A stretch of DNA of 64,000 nt from Mycolicibacterium phlei. GTDB lineage: Bacteria; Actinomycetota; Actinomycetes; Mycobacteriales; Mycobacteriaceae. The translations under genes and the position numbers were made by a program. Of this stretch, positions 53,631 through 63,546 are shown in pieces (the stretch's first letter is position 1; the number at the start of each line of letters is the position of its first letter). The DNA is taken from the NCBI RefSeq assembly GCF_001583415.1, contig NZ_CP014475.1:3348001-3412000 (forward strand), given 5' to 3'. The notes below the pieces were generated by a model. The model did not search any database. It had not been told where the DNA came from and was given only the letters and a program-made list of their open reading frames with translations.

Positions 53631-54110
53631 CTAGCGCAACACGACGGCGGTGTTGGTGAACCGGTCCTGGTATCCGCGGAAGTCCTTGTCGGTGAACAGC
53701 GCGGGTATGACGAAGAACACCAACAGCCCGCGCACTGTCGCGCGGCCGATGCCGACGTGCTGGCGGTGGTCGATCGAGGCGACCCGCAGACCCATCACAT
53801 ACTGGCCGGGCGTGAACCCGAACAGGCGCACCGAGATGATGCCGAGCACCACCCACACGACCGCGATCCCCGTCGACCCCAGCCCGGTGTAGAGGAACAC
53901 CTCTCGGCTGATGCCTGCGAGCGAGACAAACAGCGAGACCAGCCCGTATGCGATGAACCAGTCGATCAGCAGTGCGGCGATGCGCCTGCCGAACCGTGCG
54001 ATCGAGCCGGGACCGCTTTCGGGCAGTCCGAGGCGTTTACCGGGGTAGTAATCGGGATCGTCACTGGTCGGATCCGGGCCCGACATCCAGGACCCCACTG
54101 TTCGGGCCAT
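53631..54110 (-). CDS. RDD-family membrane protein (Rv2219A type)
   Basis: Membrane protein of 159 residues. RDD signature positions are seen in RFGRRIAALLIDWFIAYGL (Arg and Asp), with about three hydrophobic spans (near 48-68, 80-100 and 130-145) and FTPGQYVMGLRV, typical of the family. It ends [15 protein letters not shown] 54110 was chosen because TATCCT lies 6 bases upstream and MARTVGSWMSGPDP follows. It may be a transporter or a protein with a regulatory role; not determinable. It is divergent from glnA1. Confidence 0.86.
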   Translation of the reverse strand: MARTVGSWMSGPDPTSDDPDYYPGKRLGLPESGPGSIARFGRRIAALLIDWFIAYGLVSLFVSLAGISREVFLYTGLGSTGIAVVWVVLGIISVRLFGFTPGQYVMGLRVASIDHRQHVGIGRATVRGLLVFFVIPALFTDKDFRGYQDRFTNTAVVLR

Positions 54111-54116
54111 GCTGAA

Positions 54117-54122
54117 AGGATA
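54117..54122 (-). promoter_or_regulatory. -10 hexamer of the RDD gene (leaderless)
   Basis: TATCCT on the minus strand, then TTCAGC, then ATG 54110. Confidence 0.5.
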
Positions 54123-54166
54123 GGCAAGCCGTTGGCTCATCCCCCGGCCGCCGCTGATCAATATGC

Positions 54167-54204
54167 GTAACGTCGGCGCAACATACGGTTGACGACCGTG
54201 CAAC
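54167..54204 (+). promoter_or_regulatory. GlnR-type operator upstream of glnA1
   Basis: GTAAC-N6-GCAAC (54167-54182), then 6 bases, then TTGAC-N6-GCAAC (54189-54204). The four half-sites and all three 6-base spacers match the actinobacterial GlnR box layout (GTNAC-N6-GNAAC repeated). It lies about 50 bases ahead of the glnA1 start, so nitrogen-dependent control by GlnR is likely. The match is direct; binding is inferred. Confidence 0.65.
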
Positions 54205-54256
54205 ATCGTGTCCTTAGCGTCAACGCGCGGGTCACCAACATAAGGAGAGAACTTCA

Positions 54257-55693
54257 GTGGCAGAAAAGACCGCCGACGACATTCTCAAGCTGATCAAGGA
54301 CGAGGACGTCGAATACGTCGACATCCGCTTCTGCGATCTGCCCGGCGTCGTTCAGCACTTCTCGGTTCCGGCTTCGGCCTTCACCGCGGACGTCTTCGAG
54401 GACGGCCTCGCGTTCGACGGTTCGTCGGTGCGCGGCTTCCAGTCGATCCACGAGTCCGACATGATGCTGCTGCCGGACCCCGACACCGCGCGCATCGATC
54501 CGTTCCGCGCCGCCAAGACGCTGAACATCAACTTCTTCGTGCACGATCCGTTCACCCGTGAGGCGTACTCGCGCGACCCGCGCAACGTCGCCCGCAAGGC
54601 GGAGAACTACCTGAGGAGCACCGGCATCGCCGACACCGCGTACTTCGGTGCCGAGGCCGAGTTCTACATCTTCGACTCGGTCGCCTTCGACTCGCGGATG
54701 AACGGCACCTTCTACGAGGTCGACTCGGAGTCGGGCTGGTGGAACACCGGCGAGGCGGTCGAGGCCGACGGCAGCCCGAACCGCGGCTACAAGGTGCGCC
54801 CGAAGGGCGGCTACTTCCCCGTCGCCCCGTACGACCACTACGTCGACCTGCGCGACAAGATGGCGTCGAACCTGATCAACGCCGGCTTCACCCTCGAGCG
54901 TGGCCACCATGAGGTGGGCACCGCCGGCCAGGCCGAGATCAACTACAAGTTCAACACGCTGCTGGCCGCGGCCGACGATGTGCTGCTGTTCAAGTACATC
55001 ATCAAGAACACCGCGTGGCAGGAGGGCAAGACCGTCACCTTCATGCCCAAGCCGCTGTTCGGTGACAACGGCTCCGGCATGCACGTGCACCAGTCGCTGT
55101 GGAAGGACGGCCAGCCGCTGTTCCACGACGAGTCGGGCTACGCCGGTCTGTCGGACCTCGCCCGCCACTACATCGGCGGCATCCTGCACCACGCGCCGTC
55201 GCTGCTGGCGTTCACCAACCCGACGGTGAACTCCTACAAGCGTCTGGTTCCGGGTTACGAGGCCCCGATCAACCTGGTGTACAGCCAGCGCAACCGCTCG
55301 GCCTGCGTGCGTATCCCGATCACCGGCAACAACCCGAAGGCCAAGCGCCTCGAGTTCCGCTGCCCGGACAGCTCGGGTAACCCGTACCTGGCGTTCGCGG
55401 CCATGCTGATGGCCGGCATCGACGGCATCAAGAAGAAGATCGAGCCGCCAACGCCGGTCGACAAGGACCTCTACGAGCTGCCGCCGGAGGAGGCCGCCAA
55501 CATCCCGCAGGCGCCGACCTCGCTGGCTCAGGTGATCGGCAAGCTCGAGGAGGACCACGAGTACCTCACCGAGGGCGGCGTGTTCACCGAGGATCTGATC
55601 GAGACCTGGATCACCTACAAGCGGGAGAACGAGATCCTGCCGATCCAGATCCGGCCTCATCCGTACGAGTTCTCGCTCTACTTCGACGTCTAA
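54257..55693 (+). CDS. glnA1: Glutamine synthetase type I (GlnA1)
   Basis: Main ammonia-assimilating enzyme, dodecameric GSI-beta type, 478 residues. Motifs: [48 protein letters not shown] and the adenylylation loop [10 protein letters not shown] with Tyr406, the site modified by GlnE. The start is GTG 54257 with AAGGAGAG upstream. A GlnR-type operator stands ahead and a strong hairpin terminator behind. The modifying enzyme gene glnE is about 4.6 kb downstream. Confidence 0.98.
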   Translation: MAEKTADDILKLIKDEDVEYVDIRFCDLPGVVQHFSVPASAFTADVFEDGLAFDGSSVRGFQSIHESDMMLLPDPDTARIDPFRAAKTLNINFFVHDPFTREAYSRDPRNVARKAENYLRSTGIADTAYFGAEAEFYIFDSVAFDSRMNGTFYEVDSESGWWNTGEAVEADGSPNRGYKVRPKGGYFPVAPYDHYVDLRDKMASNLINAGFTLERGHHEVGTAGQAEINYKFNTLLAAADDVLLFKYIIKNTAWQEGKTVTFMPKPLFGDNGSGMHVHQSLWKDGQPLFHDESGYAGLSDLARHYIGGILHHAPSLLAFTNPTVNSYKRLVPGYEAPINLVYSQRNRSACVRIPITGNNPKAKRLEFRCPDSSGNPYLAFAAMLMAGIDGIKKKIEPPTPVDKDLYELPPEEAANIPQAPTSLAQVIGKLEEDHEYLTEGGVFTEDLIETWITYKRENEILPIQIRPHPYEFSLYFDV

Positions 55694-55706
55694 ACCCACT
55701 GACGAC

Positions 55707-55742
55707 CTTCGGGCCGGGCGGAGTTATTCCCCCGGCCCGAAG
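55707..55742 (+). terminator. Hairpin terminator after glnA1
   Basis: CTTCGGGCCGGG (55707-55718) pairs perfectly with CCCGGCCCGAAG (55731-55742) around a 12-base loop, 13 bases past the glnA1 stop. A weak T-rich stretch follows (TGTCTTTG). Confidence 0.75.
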
Positions 55743-55753
55743 TGTCTTTGGCG

Positions 55754-55759
55754 TAGCGT
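55754..55759 (+). promoter_or_regulatory. -10 hexamer of doxX (leaderless)
   Basis: TAGCGT with 7 bases to ATG 55767; it begins only 12 bases after the glnA1 terminator stem. Confidence 0.45.
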
Positions 55760-55766
55760 CTTGATC

Positions 55767-56198
55767 ATGAACGGATTCGAGACACGACTGGCGGGTTACT
55801 CGTCGCACTTTCTGAGCCTGTTCCGGATCGTCGCCGGCCTGATGTTCATGCTGCACGGCACGATGAAGCTGTTCGGATGGCCGCTCGGCGAGGCGGTGCC
55901 GGTCGGCACCTGGCCGTTCTGGTTCGCCGGCGTGATCGAGCTGGTGGCCGGCCTGCTGATCACGATCGGATTGTTCACCCGCATCGCGGCTTTCGTCGCA
56001 TCCGGGCAGATGGCCGTGGCCTACTTCTGGATGCACTGGCCGCCGCTGGAGGGCGAGGAGCGGGGCTTCTGGCCGATGCAGAACGGCGGCGAGGCCGTGC
56101 TGCTGTACTGCTTCGGTTTCCTCGCGCTGGCGGCGCTGGGCGCGGGCGCGTGGTCGGTGGATGCCGCTCGCGGTAAGGGGGTTTCGGCGACGGTCTAG
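55767..56198 (+). CDS. DoxX-family membrane protein
   Basis: Four-span membrane protein of 143 residues. The DoxX pattern is visible: FLSLFRIVAGLMFMLHGTMKLFGW at the start (core RIVAGLMFMLHGTMKLFG), WFAGVIELVAGLLITIGLFTRIAA in span 2, then AYFWMHWPP and GGEAVLLYCFGFLALAALG. Some mycobacterial DoxX proteins link thiol redox and oxidative stress responses; the role here is unknown. ATG 55767 is preferred over TTG 55761 because of the -10 spacing. The stop shares CTAG with the convergent beta-propeller gene. Confidence 0.9.
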   Translation: MNGFETRLAGYSSHFLSLFRIVAGLMFMLHGTMKLFGWPLGEAVPVGTWPFWFAGVIELVAGLLITIGLFTRIAAFVASGQMAVAYFWMHWPPLEGEERGFWPMQNGGEAVLLYCFGFLALAALGAGAWSVDAARGKGVSATV

Positions 56199-58672
56199 TC
56201 GCGCACGAACCGCAGCGGCACCACGGTGTTCTCGCTGTAACTGCTGACGAACAACTCGGTGCCGTCCGGGCTGGCCGCGATCATCCTGGTGGTCTGCCCG
56301 AGCATAGTGTTCGGCGAGCTGTCGAAGACCAGCCCCTGCACGCCGGCCGTACCCGGATCCAGGTCCAGCACCTCCTGGTTGGCGGTGTCGATCAGCCAGA
56401 TCGTGCCCGTGCCGCCGTCGACCACGTAGGCCAGGCTCTTGTCCGGGCTCAACGCCACATTCATCGGCATGACGCCGGCCGGGAGTTCGGCGAGGATCAC
56501 GGGGTTGTCGGCGTCGCGCACGTCGACCACCGTCACACCGCCGATGATGGATGACACGTCGGGGGACTCCCCCACGACGAATCCGTTGAGATCCATCGTC
56601 GGGATGTAGAGGAACTCCCCGTCACCGGCCGGGAAGTAGCCGAAGACGTCACCCAACGGCACCGGATCGCCCACGCGCTCGCTTGTCGACGTGTCGATGA
56701 TGACGAGTTCCGAGGTGAACGAGAACTCGGCGGTGCCCATCGGCGTCGCGACGTATGTCTGGTTGTCCCGCACGACGTAGAGCCGGGTACCGTCGCCGTT
56801 CAACACGCCGGCCATGGGAAGCTGCGCGGTCACCGTGATCGATCCGTCGTCGTTGACGACGATCTGCGGACCCTCGTCGGCGACCTCGATCGTGGCGATG
56901 ACCTTCTGATAGGTCGCCGTGTCGGCCGGATCGACACCGAGGACTGCGACGTAACCCAACTGCGGGTTGACGACGTACAGCCTGGTCTGGTCGGGGCTGA
57001 CAACCGGGAACGCGCCGCCGGCCACACCGGTGTCCACCGGAGCGGACGCGGTGTTGTCGGTGGTGTCGATGACGGTCAGGAAGCCCAGACCGTCGATGAC
57101 GTACACACTTTCACCGACCAGCGCGGGTACCGTCGCGGACTGCCCCACCGGTATCACGGCGACGACCTGTCGGTAATCGGCCTCGTCCGGGTCGGCGCCG
57201 ATGACGCTGACGCTTGAGTCGGGGCCGGTATTCACCACGTACGCATAGCGTTTGGTGACGACGACGCCCGCGGGGTCGGTGGCGCCGGTCGCGATCGGAT
57301 CACCCACCTCGAAGTGCCCGGCCGGGATGTCGGGCAGGTTGACCGTGTAGTCCGGGCCGGCCGGCGCCGCGAAGGACGCCATACGGAACGCCAAGGGCTG
57401 CATCGTCTGTGTGTCGGTGGTGGTGACCTGCAGCCCGAGGGTGTCGGTGGTGTCCAGGCCGAGTGCGGCGCGCAACTGGCCGGCCTGGGTCGGTGTGAGC
57501 ACGACCTCGTACCTGCCGGTCTCCGGGTCGTACGTCTCCGTCACGTTCCAGTACCTGGGTTCGAACCCGGGTGCGACGGTGACGTTGGTGACCTTCTCCG
57601 GATCGAACTGAAACTCCGCTTCCGCCTTGCCGTCTGGTGTCACCGTGGGGGGAACGGTGACCTCCGGCTGGGTCGGGTCGCCCTGTCCGCCGGCGATGGT
57701 GACGACGAACGTGGCGGACTTGCGGTTGAACCCGAACAGCCCGCCCGGATCGCTGGCGGTCAGCGTGAGGGTGTCCTCCCCATCCCAGTCGGCGGGCGGG
57801 GTGTAGACGAATGTCGCGGTTCCGGTCTTGGTGACGGTGCCGTCCTCACCGTTGGTCGAACTGATCGTCAGCGGGTCACCATCGGGGTCGGACGCGTCGG
57901 TGGTGATCGTGAAGGTGCCGTCCTCGTTCTCCACGACCAGCGCCGCGCTGATCACCGGTGCCTGGTTGGCGAACGTGCGACTGAACGTGTCGAACGGCCT
58001 GCGGACGAACGCGAGCAGCGCCGCGAACAGCGGGTTCTCCCCCGTCGGCGTGGTGCCGCCGCCGGTGAACGCGGCCAGCACATCACCGACGATGCGCAGC
58101 GGTGCCGTGAACAGTGCGACGAGTGGATTCGACGGCGCCGGAGCCTGATTGACGACCGGGAGGGTGCCGACCGACGGTTCCTCGTTCGCTTCGGCCGACG
58201 GCGAGTCGAACACCGCCAGTGCACCGAAGCTCGGCTCGGGTGCGTTCACCGTCGGCGGGTCGACCGGGTCAGGGACCGGGACCTCGTCCTCCTCCTCCTG
58301 GGCCGGCGGCTCCTCGACCTGGCGTGCCGACGGCGGGAATTCGTGGTCCGACGGCTGCTCGTCAGGCACCGTTACCTCGGGCTCTTCGGGCTCCGGCGCC
58401 CCGTCGAACTCCTCCTCGAACTCGGCTTCCAGTTCCGCCTCGAGTTCGGCCTCCACCCCTGAGGTATCGGGCTCCGCGGAGGTGTCGTTCTCGTCGGCGA
58501 CGGTCGTCTCGACGTCGTCGGCCGGCTCCGCGGGTGCCTCCACCCCCACACTCGGCGTCTCGGACTCGGTCTCCTCGGCGAACGCCAAGCCCGGACCGGC
58601 CGCCACGGCGGCGCCCACCCCGAGCGCCACAGCCAACGCACCGACACGGCCCACATGCGCGGAGTAGTTCAT
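56195..58672 (-). CDS. Secreted acidic protein with Ig/cadherin-like and YncE-like beta-propeller domains
   Basis: Large exported protein of 825 residues, function unknown. A signal peptide (about 1-32) ends with a Sec-type cleavage motif LAFA before EETESETP. A very acidic Glu/Pro-rich region (33-150) follows, then a hydrophobic/amphipathic NPLVALFTAPLRIVGDVL segment, an Ig- or cadherin-like domain (GTFTITTDASDPDGDPLTI), a beta-sandwich-like part, and repeats such as YAYVVNTGPDSSVSVIG and LAYVVDGGTGTIWLIDT that mark a YncE-like propeller to the C-terminus. GGAG upstream supports ATG 58672. It is a surface or cell-wall protein by inference and an accessory gene here. Confidence 0.85.
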   Translation of the reverse strand: MNYSAHVGRVGALAVALGVGAAVAAGPGLAFAEETESETPSVGVEAPAEPADDVETTVADENDTSAEPDTSGVEAELEAELEAEFEEEFDGAPEPEEPEVTVPDEQPSDHEFPPSARQVEEPPAQEEEDEVPVPDPVDPPTVNAPEPSFGALAVFDSPSAEANEEPSVGTLPVVNQAPAPSNPLVALFTAPLRIVGDVLAAFTGGGTTPTGENPLFAALLAFVRRPFDTFSRTFANQAPVISAALVVENEDGTFTITTDASDPDGDPLTISSTNGEDGTVTKTGTATFVYTPPADWDGEDTLTLTASDPGGLFGFNRKSATFVVTIAGGQGDPTQPEVTVPPTVTPDGKAEAEFQFDPEKVTNVTVAPGFEPRYWNVTETYDPETGRYEVVLTPTQAGQLRAALGLDTTDTLGLQVTTTDTQTMQPLAFRMASFAAPAGPDYTVNLPDIPAGHFEVGDPIATGATDPAGVVVTKRYAYVVNTGPDSSVSVIGADPDEADYRQVVAVIPVGQSATVPALVGESVYVIDGLGFLTVIDTTDNTASAPVDTGVAGGAFPVVSPDQTRLYVVNPQLGYVAVLGVDPADTATYQKVIATIEVADEGPQIVVNDDGSITVTAQLPMAGVLNGDGTRLYVVRDNQTYVATPMGTAEFSFTSELVIIDTSTSERVGDPVPLGDVFGYFPAGDGEFLYIPTMDLNGFVVGESPDVSSIIGGVTVVDVRDADNPVILAELPAGVMPMNVALSPDKSLAYVVDGGTGTIWLIDTANQEVLDLDPGTAGVQGLVFDSSPNTMLGQTTRMIAASPDGTELFVSSYSENTVVPLRFVRD

Positions 58673-58833
58673 TTCAGCTATCTCCACTCCCCCTGGGCCG
58701 AGCCCGACCCCCGACAAATCTCCCCCACGGTAGGACGCGCATGCGGCAGAGGAATCAGGGAAACCCCTACGTTTCGAGCGGAAGAATCAGCGGTTCAGCA
58801 AATTTTCAACCGCCCGTCGGGAAAACTACCTGG

Positions 58834-59694
58834 CTAACTATCGAGCCCGAGGTCGGCGCGGAACCGCTCCATGCCGTCGATCTTCTCGGACAGGGTGGCC
58901 TGCGGACCGGCGTAGAACATCCACGGCATGGTGACCACGGCGTCGATTCCGCCCGCCTCGGCACGGGCGTAGTGCTCGGGCGTGAACGCGTCGGTCAGCG
59001 GCGTGATGACGGTGAAATCGTCCATGGAGCGCCCGTTCTCGGCCCGCAGCTCGCGCAGCCGGGCGATGCGCTCCAGTGCGCGGTCGGTGGTGATCAGGTC
59101 GCCGATCCAGCCGTCGTGGCGGGCGGCGCGGCGCAACGCGATGTCGGAGAGCCCGCCGACGTAGACCGGGATCGGCGGGGGCGTGGGCTCCATCTCGAGC
59201 CGGGGCGTCTGGTAGAACTCGCCGTCGAACTCCGTCCACCCCGGCTTCCAGAGTTCCTTCATCAGCTCGAGCATCTCGTCGGTGCGCCTGCCGCGCCGCG
59301 CGAACTGCTGGCCCATCAGCGTGAACTCTTCCTCGCACCAGCCCACGCCGATGCCGAGCTCCACCCGTCCGTCGGCCAGAACCGCCGCGGTGCCAATCGA
59401 TTTCGCCGCCGAGTACGGGTCCCGCATCGCGGGCAGGTACACCGTGGTGACGAACCTGATGCGCGACGTGACCAGCGCCAGCGCCCCGATCAGCACCCAC
59501 GCGTCGGGCCAGTCGGTGAACGGCTCCCAGCGGCGACTGCCGTCCTTGGTGTACGGGTACGGCGTTTCGAGCGTCTCGAGGTTGACCACGTGGTCGGGCA
59601 CACCGAGTCCGGCATAGCCGAGTTCGTCTGCCGCCTTGGCGATTTCGATGGCCTCCCGGGTGTCCAGGAACGCCAGGCTGATGTAGAACCTCAT
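58834..59694 (-). CDS. LLM-class, F420-dependent oxidoreductase-like protein
   Basis: Luciferase-like TIM-barrel oxidoreductase of 286 residues. It begins RFYISLAFLDTREAIEIAKA and has GYAGLGVPDHVV, RIRFVTTVYLPAMRDPY, GRVELGIGVGWCEEEF and PPIPVYVGGLSD blocks, typical of the mycobacterial TIGR03619-like F420 group. The substrate is unknown. The ATG overlaps the stop of the hotdog gene as ATGA, so the two are made together and may act on the same acyl or lipid substrate. The stop TAG is at 58834; 58718-58833 shows no gene. Confidence 0.88.
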   Translation of the reverse strand: MRFYISLAFLDTREAIEIAKAADELGYAGLGVPDHVVNLETLETPYPYTKDGSRRWEPFTDWPDAWVLIGALALVTSRIRFVTTVYLPAMRDPYSAAKSIGTAAVLADGRVELGIGVGWCEEEFTLMGQQFARRGRRTDEMLELMKELWKPGWTEFDGEFYQTPRLEMEPTPPPIPVYVGGLSDIALRRAARHDGWIGDLITTDRALERIARLRELRAENGRSMDDFTVITPLTDAFTPEHYARAEAGGIDAVVTMPWMFYAGPQATLSEKIDGMERFRADLGLDS

Positions 59695-60311
59695 CCGGCG
59701 CGGGCCCACGCCGGCTGGATGAACACACCCTCCGCCTCGACGGTCGGTCCGTCGGCGTCGGCGATGAACCCGCGCGCGAACGTCTTGGCGCCCTCGACCC
59801 GGTCGATGTAGGCCTCCGCGCGCAGCGGGCCCAGCGGTGTGCCGCGGCCGTAGCGCAGCGAGATCGTGCCGGTGAACTTCGGTTGTGTCAGCCCGGCGCT
59901 GGCCGCCTCCCCGAGCAGGTGGTCGAGCACCAGCGCGCACACCCCGCCGTGCACCAGGCCGGGTGGGCCCTCGTAGGCGGGCCCGAGCGTGAACTCGGCC
60001 CAGCAGCGGCCGTCGTCGTGCTGCACCTCCATCGGAGGGGCGATCGCATTACGCAGTCCCACCGCGGGATTCGTCATCACCAACGGACGGCCGGTGTCCT
60101 CGTGCAGCAGCGGCACCTGGGTGCGCTGTTCGGCCTCCAGCATCGCGGTGACGGCCTCGATGCGTTCCCGCGCCTCGGCGACGGTGTCGGGGTCCACCCC
60201 GGTGTTCAGGCTCGCGTAGATCAGCCGGCGCACCGCTTCGGTCAACGGTTCGTACAGCGCGCGCTGGCGCTGATACTCCTCGTCGGTGATCACCTCGAAC
60301 GTGAAATCCAC
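59691..60311 (-). CDS. Hotdog-fold thioesterase (PaaI-like)
   Basis: Acyl-CoA thioesterase-like protein of 206 residues. The PaaI/4HBT signature is GPAYEGPPGLVHGGVCALVLDHLLG (cores GPPGLVHGGV, LDHLLG), followed by FTGTISLRYGRGTPLGPL. An N-terminal helical extension (1-85) precedes the hotdog domain. The GTG 60311 start lies just after the glnE stop (TGATGTG), and the oxidoreductase gene overlaps its end, forming glnE-thioesterase-oxidoreductase in a row. The link to nitrogen control is probably positional only. Confidence 0.87.
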   Translation of the reverse strand: MDFTFEVITDEEYQRQRALYEPLTEAVRRLIYASLNTGVDPDTVAEARERIEAVTAMLEAEQRTQVPLLHEDTGRPLVMTNPAVGLRNAIAPPMEVQHDDGRCWAEFTLGPAYEGPPGLVHGGVCALVLDHLLGEAASAGLTQPKFTGTISLRYGRGTPLGPLRAEAYIDRVEGAKTFARGFIADADGPTVEAEGVFIQPAWARAG

Positions 60312-60312
60312 A

Positions 60313-63273
60313 TCAGCCTCCGAACACCTTGCGCACCACGGCTTTCGCGCGGCGGGTCACACGCAGATAGTTGTCGAGGAACTCCCCGCCGTCGCCGTTG
60401 GGCCAGCCGGCGGCCGCCGCGACCGCGTTGAGCTGGCGGCCCGGGCCGGGCAGCTGGTCGGTCGGCTTGCCGCGCACCAGCACCAGCGCGTTGCGGGCCC
60501 GTGTCGCCGTCAGCCACGCCTGGCGCAGCAGGTCGACATCGCTCTCGGCGATCAGTTCGGCCGCGCCGATCGCGTCGAGCGTCTCCAGCGTCGAGGTGTT
60601 GTGCAGCGCGGGCACCTTGTGCGCGAACCGCAACTGCAGCAGCTGCACGGTCCACTCGATGTCGGCCAGACCGCCACGGCCGAGCTTGGTGTGGGTGTTG
60701 GGATCCGCACCGCGCGGCAGCCGCTCCGCGTCCACCCGGGCCTTGATGCGCCGGATCTCCTGCACCGCTTCGGGTGACACCCCACCGGGTGGGTAACGGA
60801 CCTTGTCGATCATCAGCAGGAACCGCTCGCCGAGGTCCATGTCGCCGGCCACCCGGTGCGCCCGCAGCAGCGCCTGCACCTCCCAGGTCTGCACGTACCG
60901 CTCGTAGTAGGCCTCGTACGACGCCAGTGTGCGCACCAGCGGGCCGTTGCGGCCCTCGGGCCGAAGGTTGGCGTCCAGCTCCAGCGGCGGGTCCGAGCTC
61001 GGCTGGCCGAGCAGCGTGCGGACCTGTTCGGCGACGGAGGTCGCCCACTTGACCGCGGCCGTCTCCTCAACGCCCGCTTCGGGTTCGCAGACGAACATCA
61101 CGTCGGCGTCGGAGCCGTAGCCGAGTTCGCCGCCGCCCAGCCGGCCCATCCCGATGACCGCGATCCTGGCCAGCGGCCCGCGGTCGGTGGAGTTCGTGCG
61201 GATCACCACGTCCAGCGCGGCCTGCAGCACCGCCACCCACACCGAGGTCAGCGCGCGGCACACCTCGGTCACGTCGAGCATGCCGAGCAGGTCCGCCGAG
61301 GCGATCCGGGCGAGTTCACGGCGGCGCAGGGTGCGTGCGGCGGCGATCGCGCGCTGCGGGTCGGAGTAGCGTCCCGCCGATGCGATCAGCGCCCGGGCGA
61401 CCCCTTCGGGCTCGGACTCAAGGAGTTTCGGCCCGGAGGGCCCGTCGGCGTAGGCCTGGATGACCTCCGGCGCGCGCATCAACAGGTCCGGGACGTAGGC
61501 GGAGGTGCCGAGCACCTTCATCAGCCGCTTGGCGACCGCGCCCTCGTCGCGCAGCGTCGCCAGAAACCACCGCTGATCGGCCAGCGCGTCGCAGATGCGC
61601 CGGTAGGCCAGCAGCCCGGCGTCCGGATCGGGGGTGTCCGACAACCAGTTCAGCAGCGTCGGCAACAGCACCCGCTGCACCTGGGCGCGGCGGTTGCCCT
61701 GGCTGGTCAGCGCCCGCAGATGCGTCAACGCGCTCTGCGGCCCCTCGTAGCCCAGCGCGGCCAGCTGACGTTCGGCGGCCTCGGTGGTCATACCGTCGGC
61801 GATCTCCACCGCCGACAGCCCGACCGACTCCAGAAGCGGTTGGTAGAACAGCTTTTCGTGTAGCCGGGACACCCGGTGGCTCTGCCGTTTGAGTTCCTCG
61901 CGCAGCACGCCGAGGGCGTCGTGACGGCCGTCGGGGCGCATGTGGGCGGCCCGGGCCAGCCAGCGCAGCGCCTCCTCGTCGTCATCGGCGGGCAGCAGGT
62001 GGGTGCGCTGCAGCCGCTGCAGCTGCAGCCGGTGTTCCAGCAGTCGCAGGAACTCGTAGGAGGCGGTGAGGTTGGCGGCGTCGTCGCGGCCGATGTAGCC
62101 GCGCGAGCCGAGCGCGGCCAGCGCGTCCACCGTGGACGCCACCCGCAGCGCCTCGTCGTTGCGGCCGTGCACCAATTGCAGAAGCTGTACCGCGAATTCG
62201 ACGTCGCGCAGCCCGCCGGGCCCGAGTTTGAGCTCGCGGTTGCGCTTGCCCGCGGGCAGCAGATCCTCGACGCGCCGGCGCATCGCCTGCACCTCGGAGA
62301 CGAAATCGGCACGCTCGCAGGCGGTCCACACCATCGGCATGAGCGCGTCGATGTAGGCGCGCCCCAGTTCCTCGTCGCCGACGGCGAAGCGCGCCTTCAG
62401 CAGCGCCTGGAACTCCCAGGTCTTGGCCCACCGCTGGTAGTAGGCGATGTGCGACTCGAGGGTGCGCACCAGTTCGCCGCGCTTTCCCTCGGGCCGCAGG
62501 GCCGCGTCGACCTCGAAGAAGGTGTCGGCGGCGAAGCGCATCAGTTCCCCGGCAACCCGGGCGGCGACGGCGTCGGCCTTCTCGGCGACGAAGATGATGT
62601 CGACGTCGCTGACGTAATTCAGTTCGCGCGCGCCGCATTTGCCCATCGCGATGATCGCCAGCCGCGGTGGGGTCGCGGGGTTGACCACCTCGATCCCGAT
62701 GGTCAGCGCCGCCGCCAGCGCGGCGTCGGCGAGATCGGACAGGTGCTCCCCGACGGTGGTGAACGCCACCACCGGTTCGTTCTCCACGACCGGCGCCAGG
62801 TCCAGCGCGGCCAGCACCAGAATCCGATCGCGGTAGAGCTTGCGCAGCGGCAGCACGGCGCTGTCGCGGTCGGCCGACTGCTCGGCGAGTGCGACGAACT
62901 CCTCGCGCAACTCCTCGGCCGTCGGCAGTCGCACGTCACCGGTGAGCCGGCGCCACTCCTCGGGATGCGCGACCAGATGGTCACCGAGGGCCAGCGAGGA
63001 GCCGATGACCCCGAACAACCGGCCGCGCAGGCTGCGGTCGGTACACAGGGCCTGGCTCAGTTCGCTCCAGTCGTCGCCGAGCGCCTCGGCGAGGCGGACC
63101 ATGGTGCGTAGGGCGACGTCGGCGTCGGGGGCGCGGGACAGCGACCACAGCAGTTCGACGTGGGCGTCGGTGTTCCAGCCCAGCCGGTCGAGGTCTGCCG
63201 GCGCGGTCGGTTCGACCAGCCCGAGCCTGCCTACGCTGGGCAGTTTGGGGCGCTGCGTAGCAGGTTTGGCCAC
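60313..63273 (-). CDS. glnE: Glutamine synthetase adenylyltransferase/deadenylylase
   Basis: Switches glutamine synthetase activity by adding or removing AMP at Tyr406 of GlnA1. The 986 residues contain two nucleotidyltransferase domains: an N-terminal one with [18 protein letters not shown] and a C-terminal one with [20 protein letters not shown], each followed by a helical bundle and LRPEG-type motifs. GTG 63273 was chosen because the family N-terminus ([20 protein letters not shown]) follows it and TACCTT stands 6 bases upstream. An upstream in-frame ATG at 63297 would overlap that promoter. Confidence 0.97.
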   Translation of the reverse strand: MAKPATQRPKLPSVGRLGLVEPTAPADLDRLGWNTDAHVELLWSLSRAPDADVALRTMVRLAEALGDDWSELSQALCTDRSLRGRLFGVIGSSLALGDHLVAHPEEWRRLTGDVRLPTAEELREEFVALAEQSADRDSAVLPLRKLYRDRILVLAALDLAPVVENEPVVAFTTVGEHLSDLADAALAAALTIGIEVVNPATPPRLAIIAMGKCGARELNYVSDVDIIFVAEKADAVAARVAGELMRFAADTFFEVDAALRPEGKRGELVRTLESHIAYYQRWAKTWEFQALLKARFAVGDEELGRAYIDALMPMVWTACERADFVSEVQAMRRRVEDLLPAGKRNRELKLGPGGLRDVEFAVQLLQLVHGRNDEALRVASTVDALAALGSRGYIGRDDAANLTASYEFLRLLEHRLQLQRLQRTHLLPADDDEEALRWLARAAHMRPDGRHDALGVLREELKRQSHRVSRLHEKLFYQPLLESVGLSAVEIADGMTTEAAERQLAALGYEGPQSALTHLRALTSQGNRRAQVQRVLLPTLLNWLSDTPDPDAGLLAYRRICDALADQRWFLATLRDEGAVAKRLMKVLGTSAYVPDLLMRAPEVIQAYADGPSGPKLLESEPEGVARALIASAGRYSDPQRAIAAARTLRRRELARIASADLLGMLDVTEVCRALTSVWVAVLQAALDVVIRTNSTDRGPLARIAVIGMGRLGGGELGYGSDADVMFVCEPEAGVEETAAVKWATSVAEQVRTLLGQPSSDPPLELDANLRPEGRNGPLVRTLASYEAYYERYVQTWEVQALLRAHRVAGDMDLGERFLLMIDKVRYPPGGVSPEAVQEIRRIKARVDAERLPRGADPNTHTKLGRGGLADIEWTVQLLQLRFAHKVPALHNTSTLETLDAIGAAELIAESDVDLLRQAWLTATRARNALVLVRGKPTDQLPGPGRQLNAVAAAAGWPNGDGGEFLDNYLRVTRRAKAVVRKVFGG

Positions 63274-63279
63274 CCTTGA

Positions 63280-63285
63280 AAGGTA
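63280..63285 (-). promoter_or_regulatory. -10 hexamer of glnE (leaderless)
   Basis: TACCTT on the minus strand, then TCAAGG, then GTG 63273. The rest of the gap to glnA2 (63298-63546) has an 8-base inverted repeat (63386-63393 with 63425-63432) and nothing else I can name. Confidence 0.5.
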
Positions 63286-63546
63286 GCGCGAGCGCATCGG
63301 CGGCCGAAACGCGACGGGTCTGAGCGCGCACGGACGGCGGAACTCGTCGCATACTCACAGGTATGGCAAATATTTTCCACACAGGGCAGGCTGACCCTAA
63401 AAACTTATCGCCAATCCTGTTCAACAGCCTGCGCGGCAAGACCCACGCGTTAGCAGGGGGTTGTGGGATGCGGGTCGGGGGGCCTTCTCGTCGCGATCAG
63501 CGCCAGGACTTCGTGGCCGTCGACCTGAGCCGGACGGTCTAAGACC

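Noticed and set aside
63386..63432. 8-base inverted repeat upstream of glnE as a terminator for glnA2
   Set aside because: The loop of 31 bases is too long, and there is no adjacent GC-rich continuous stem or T run.
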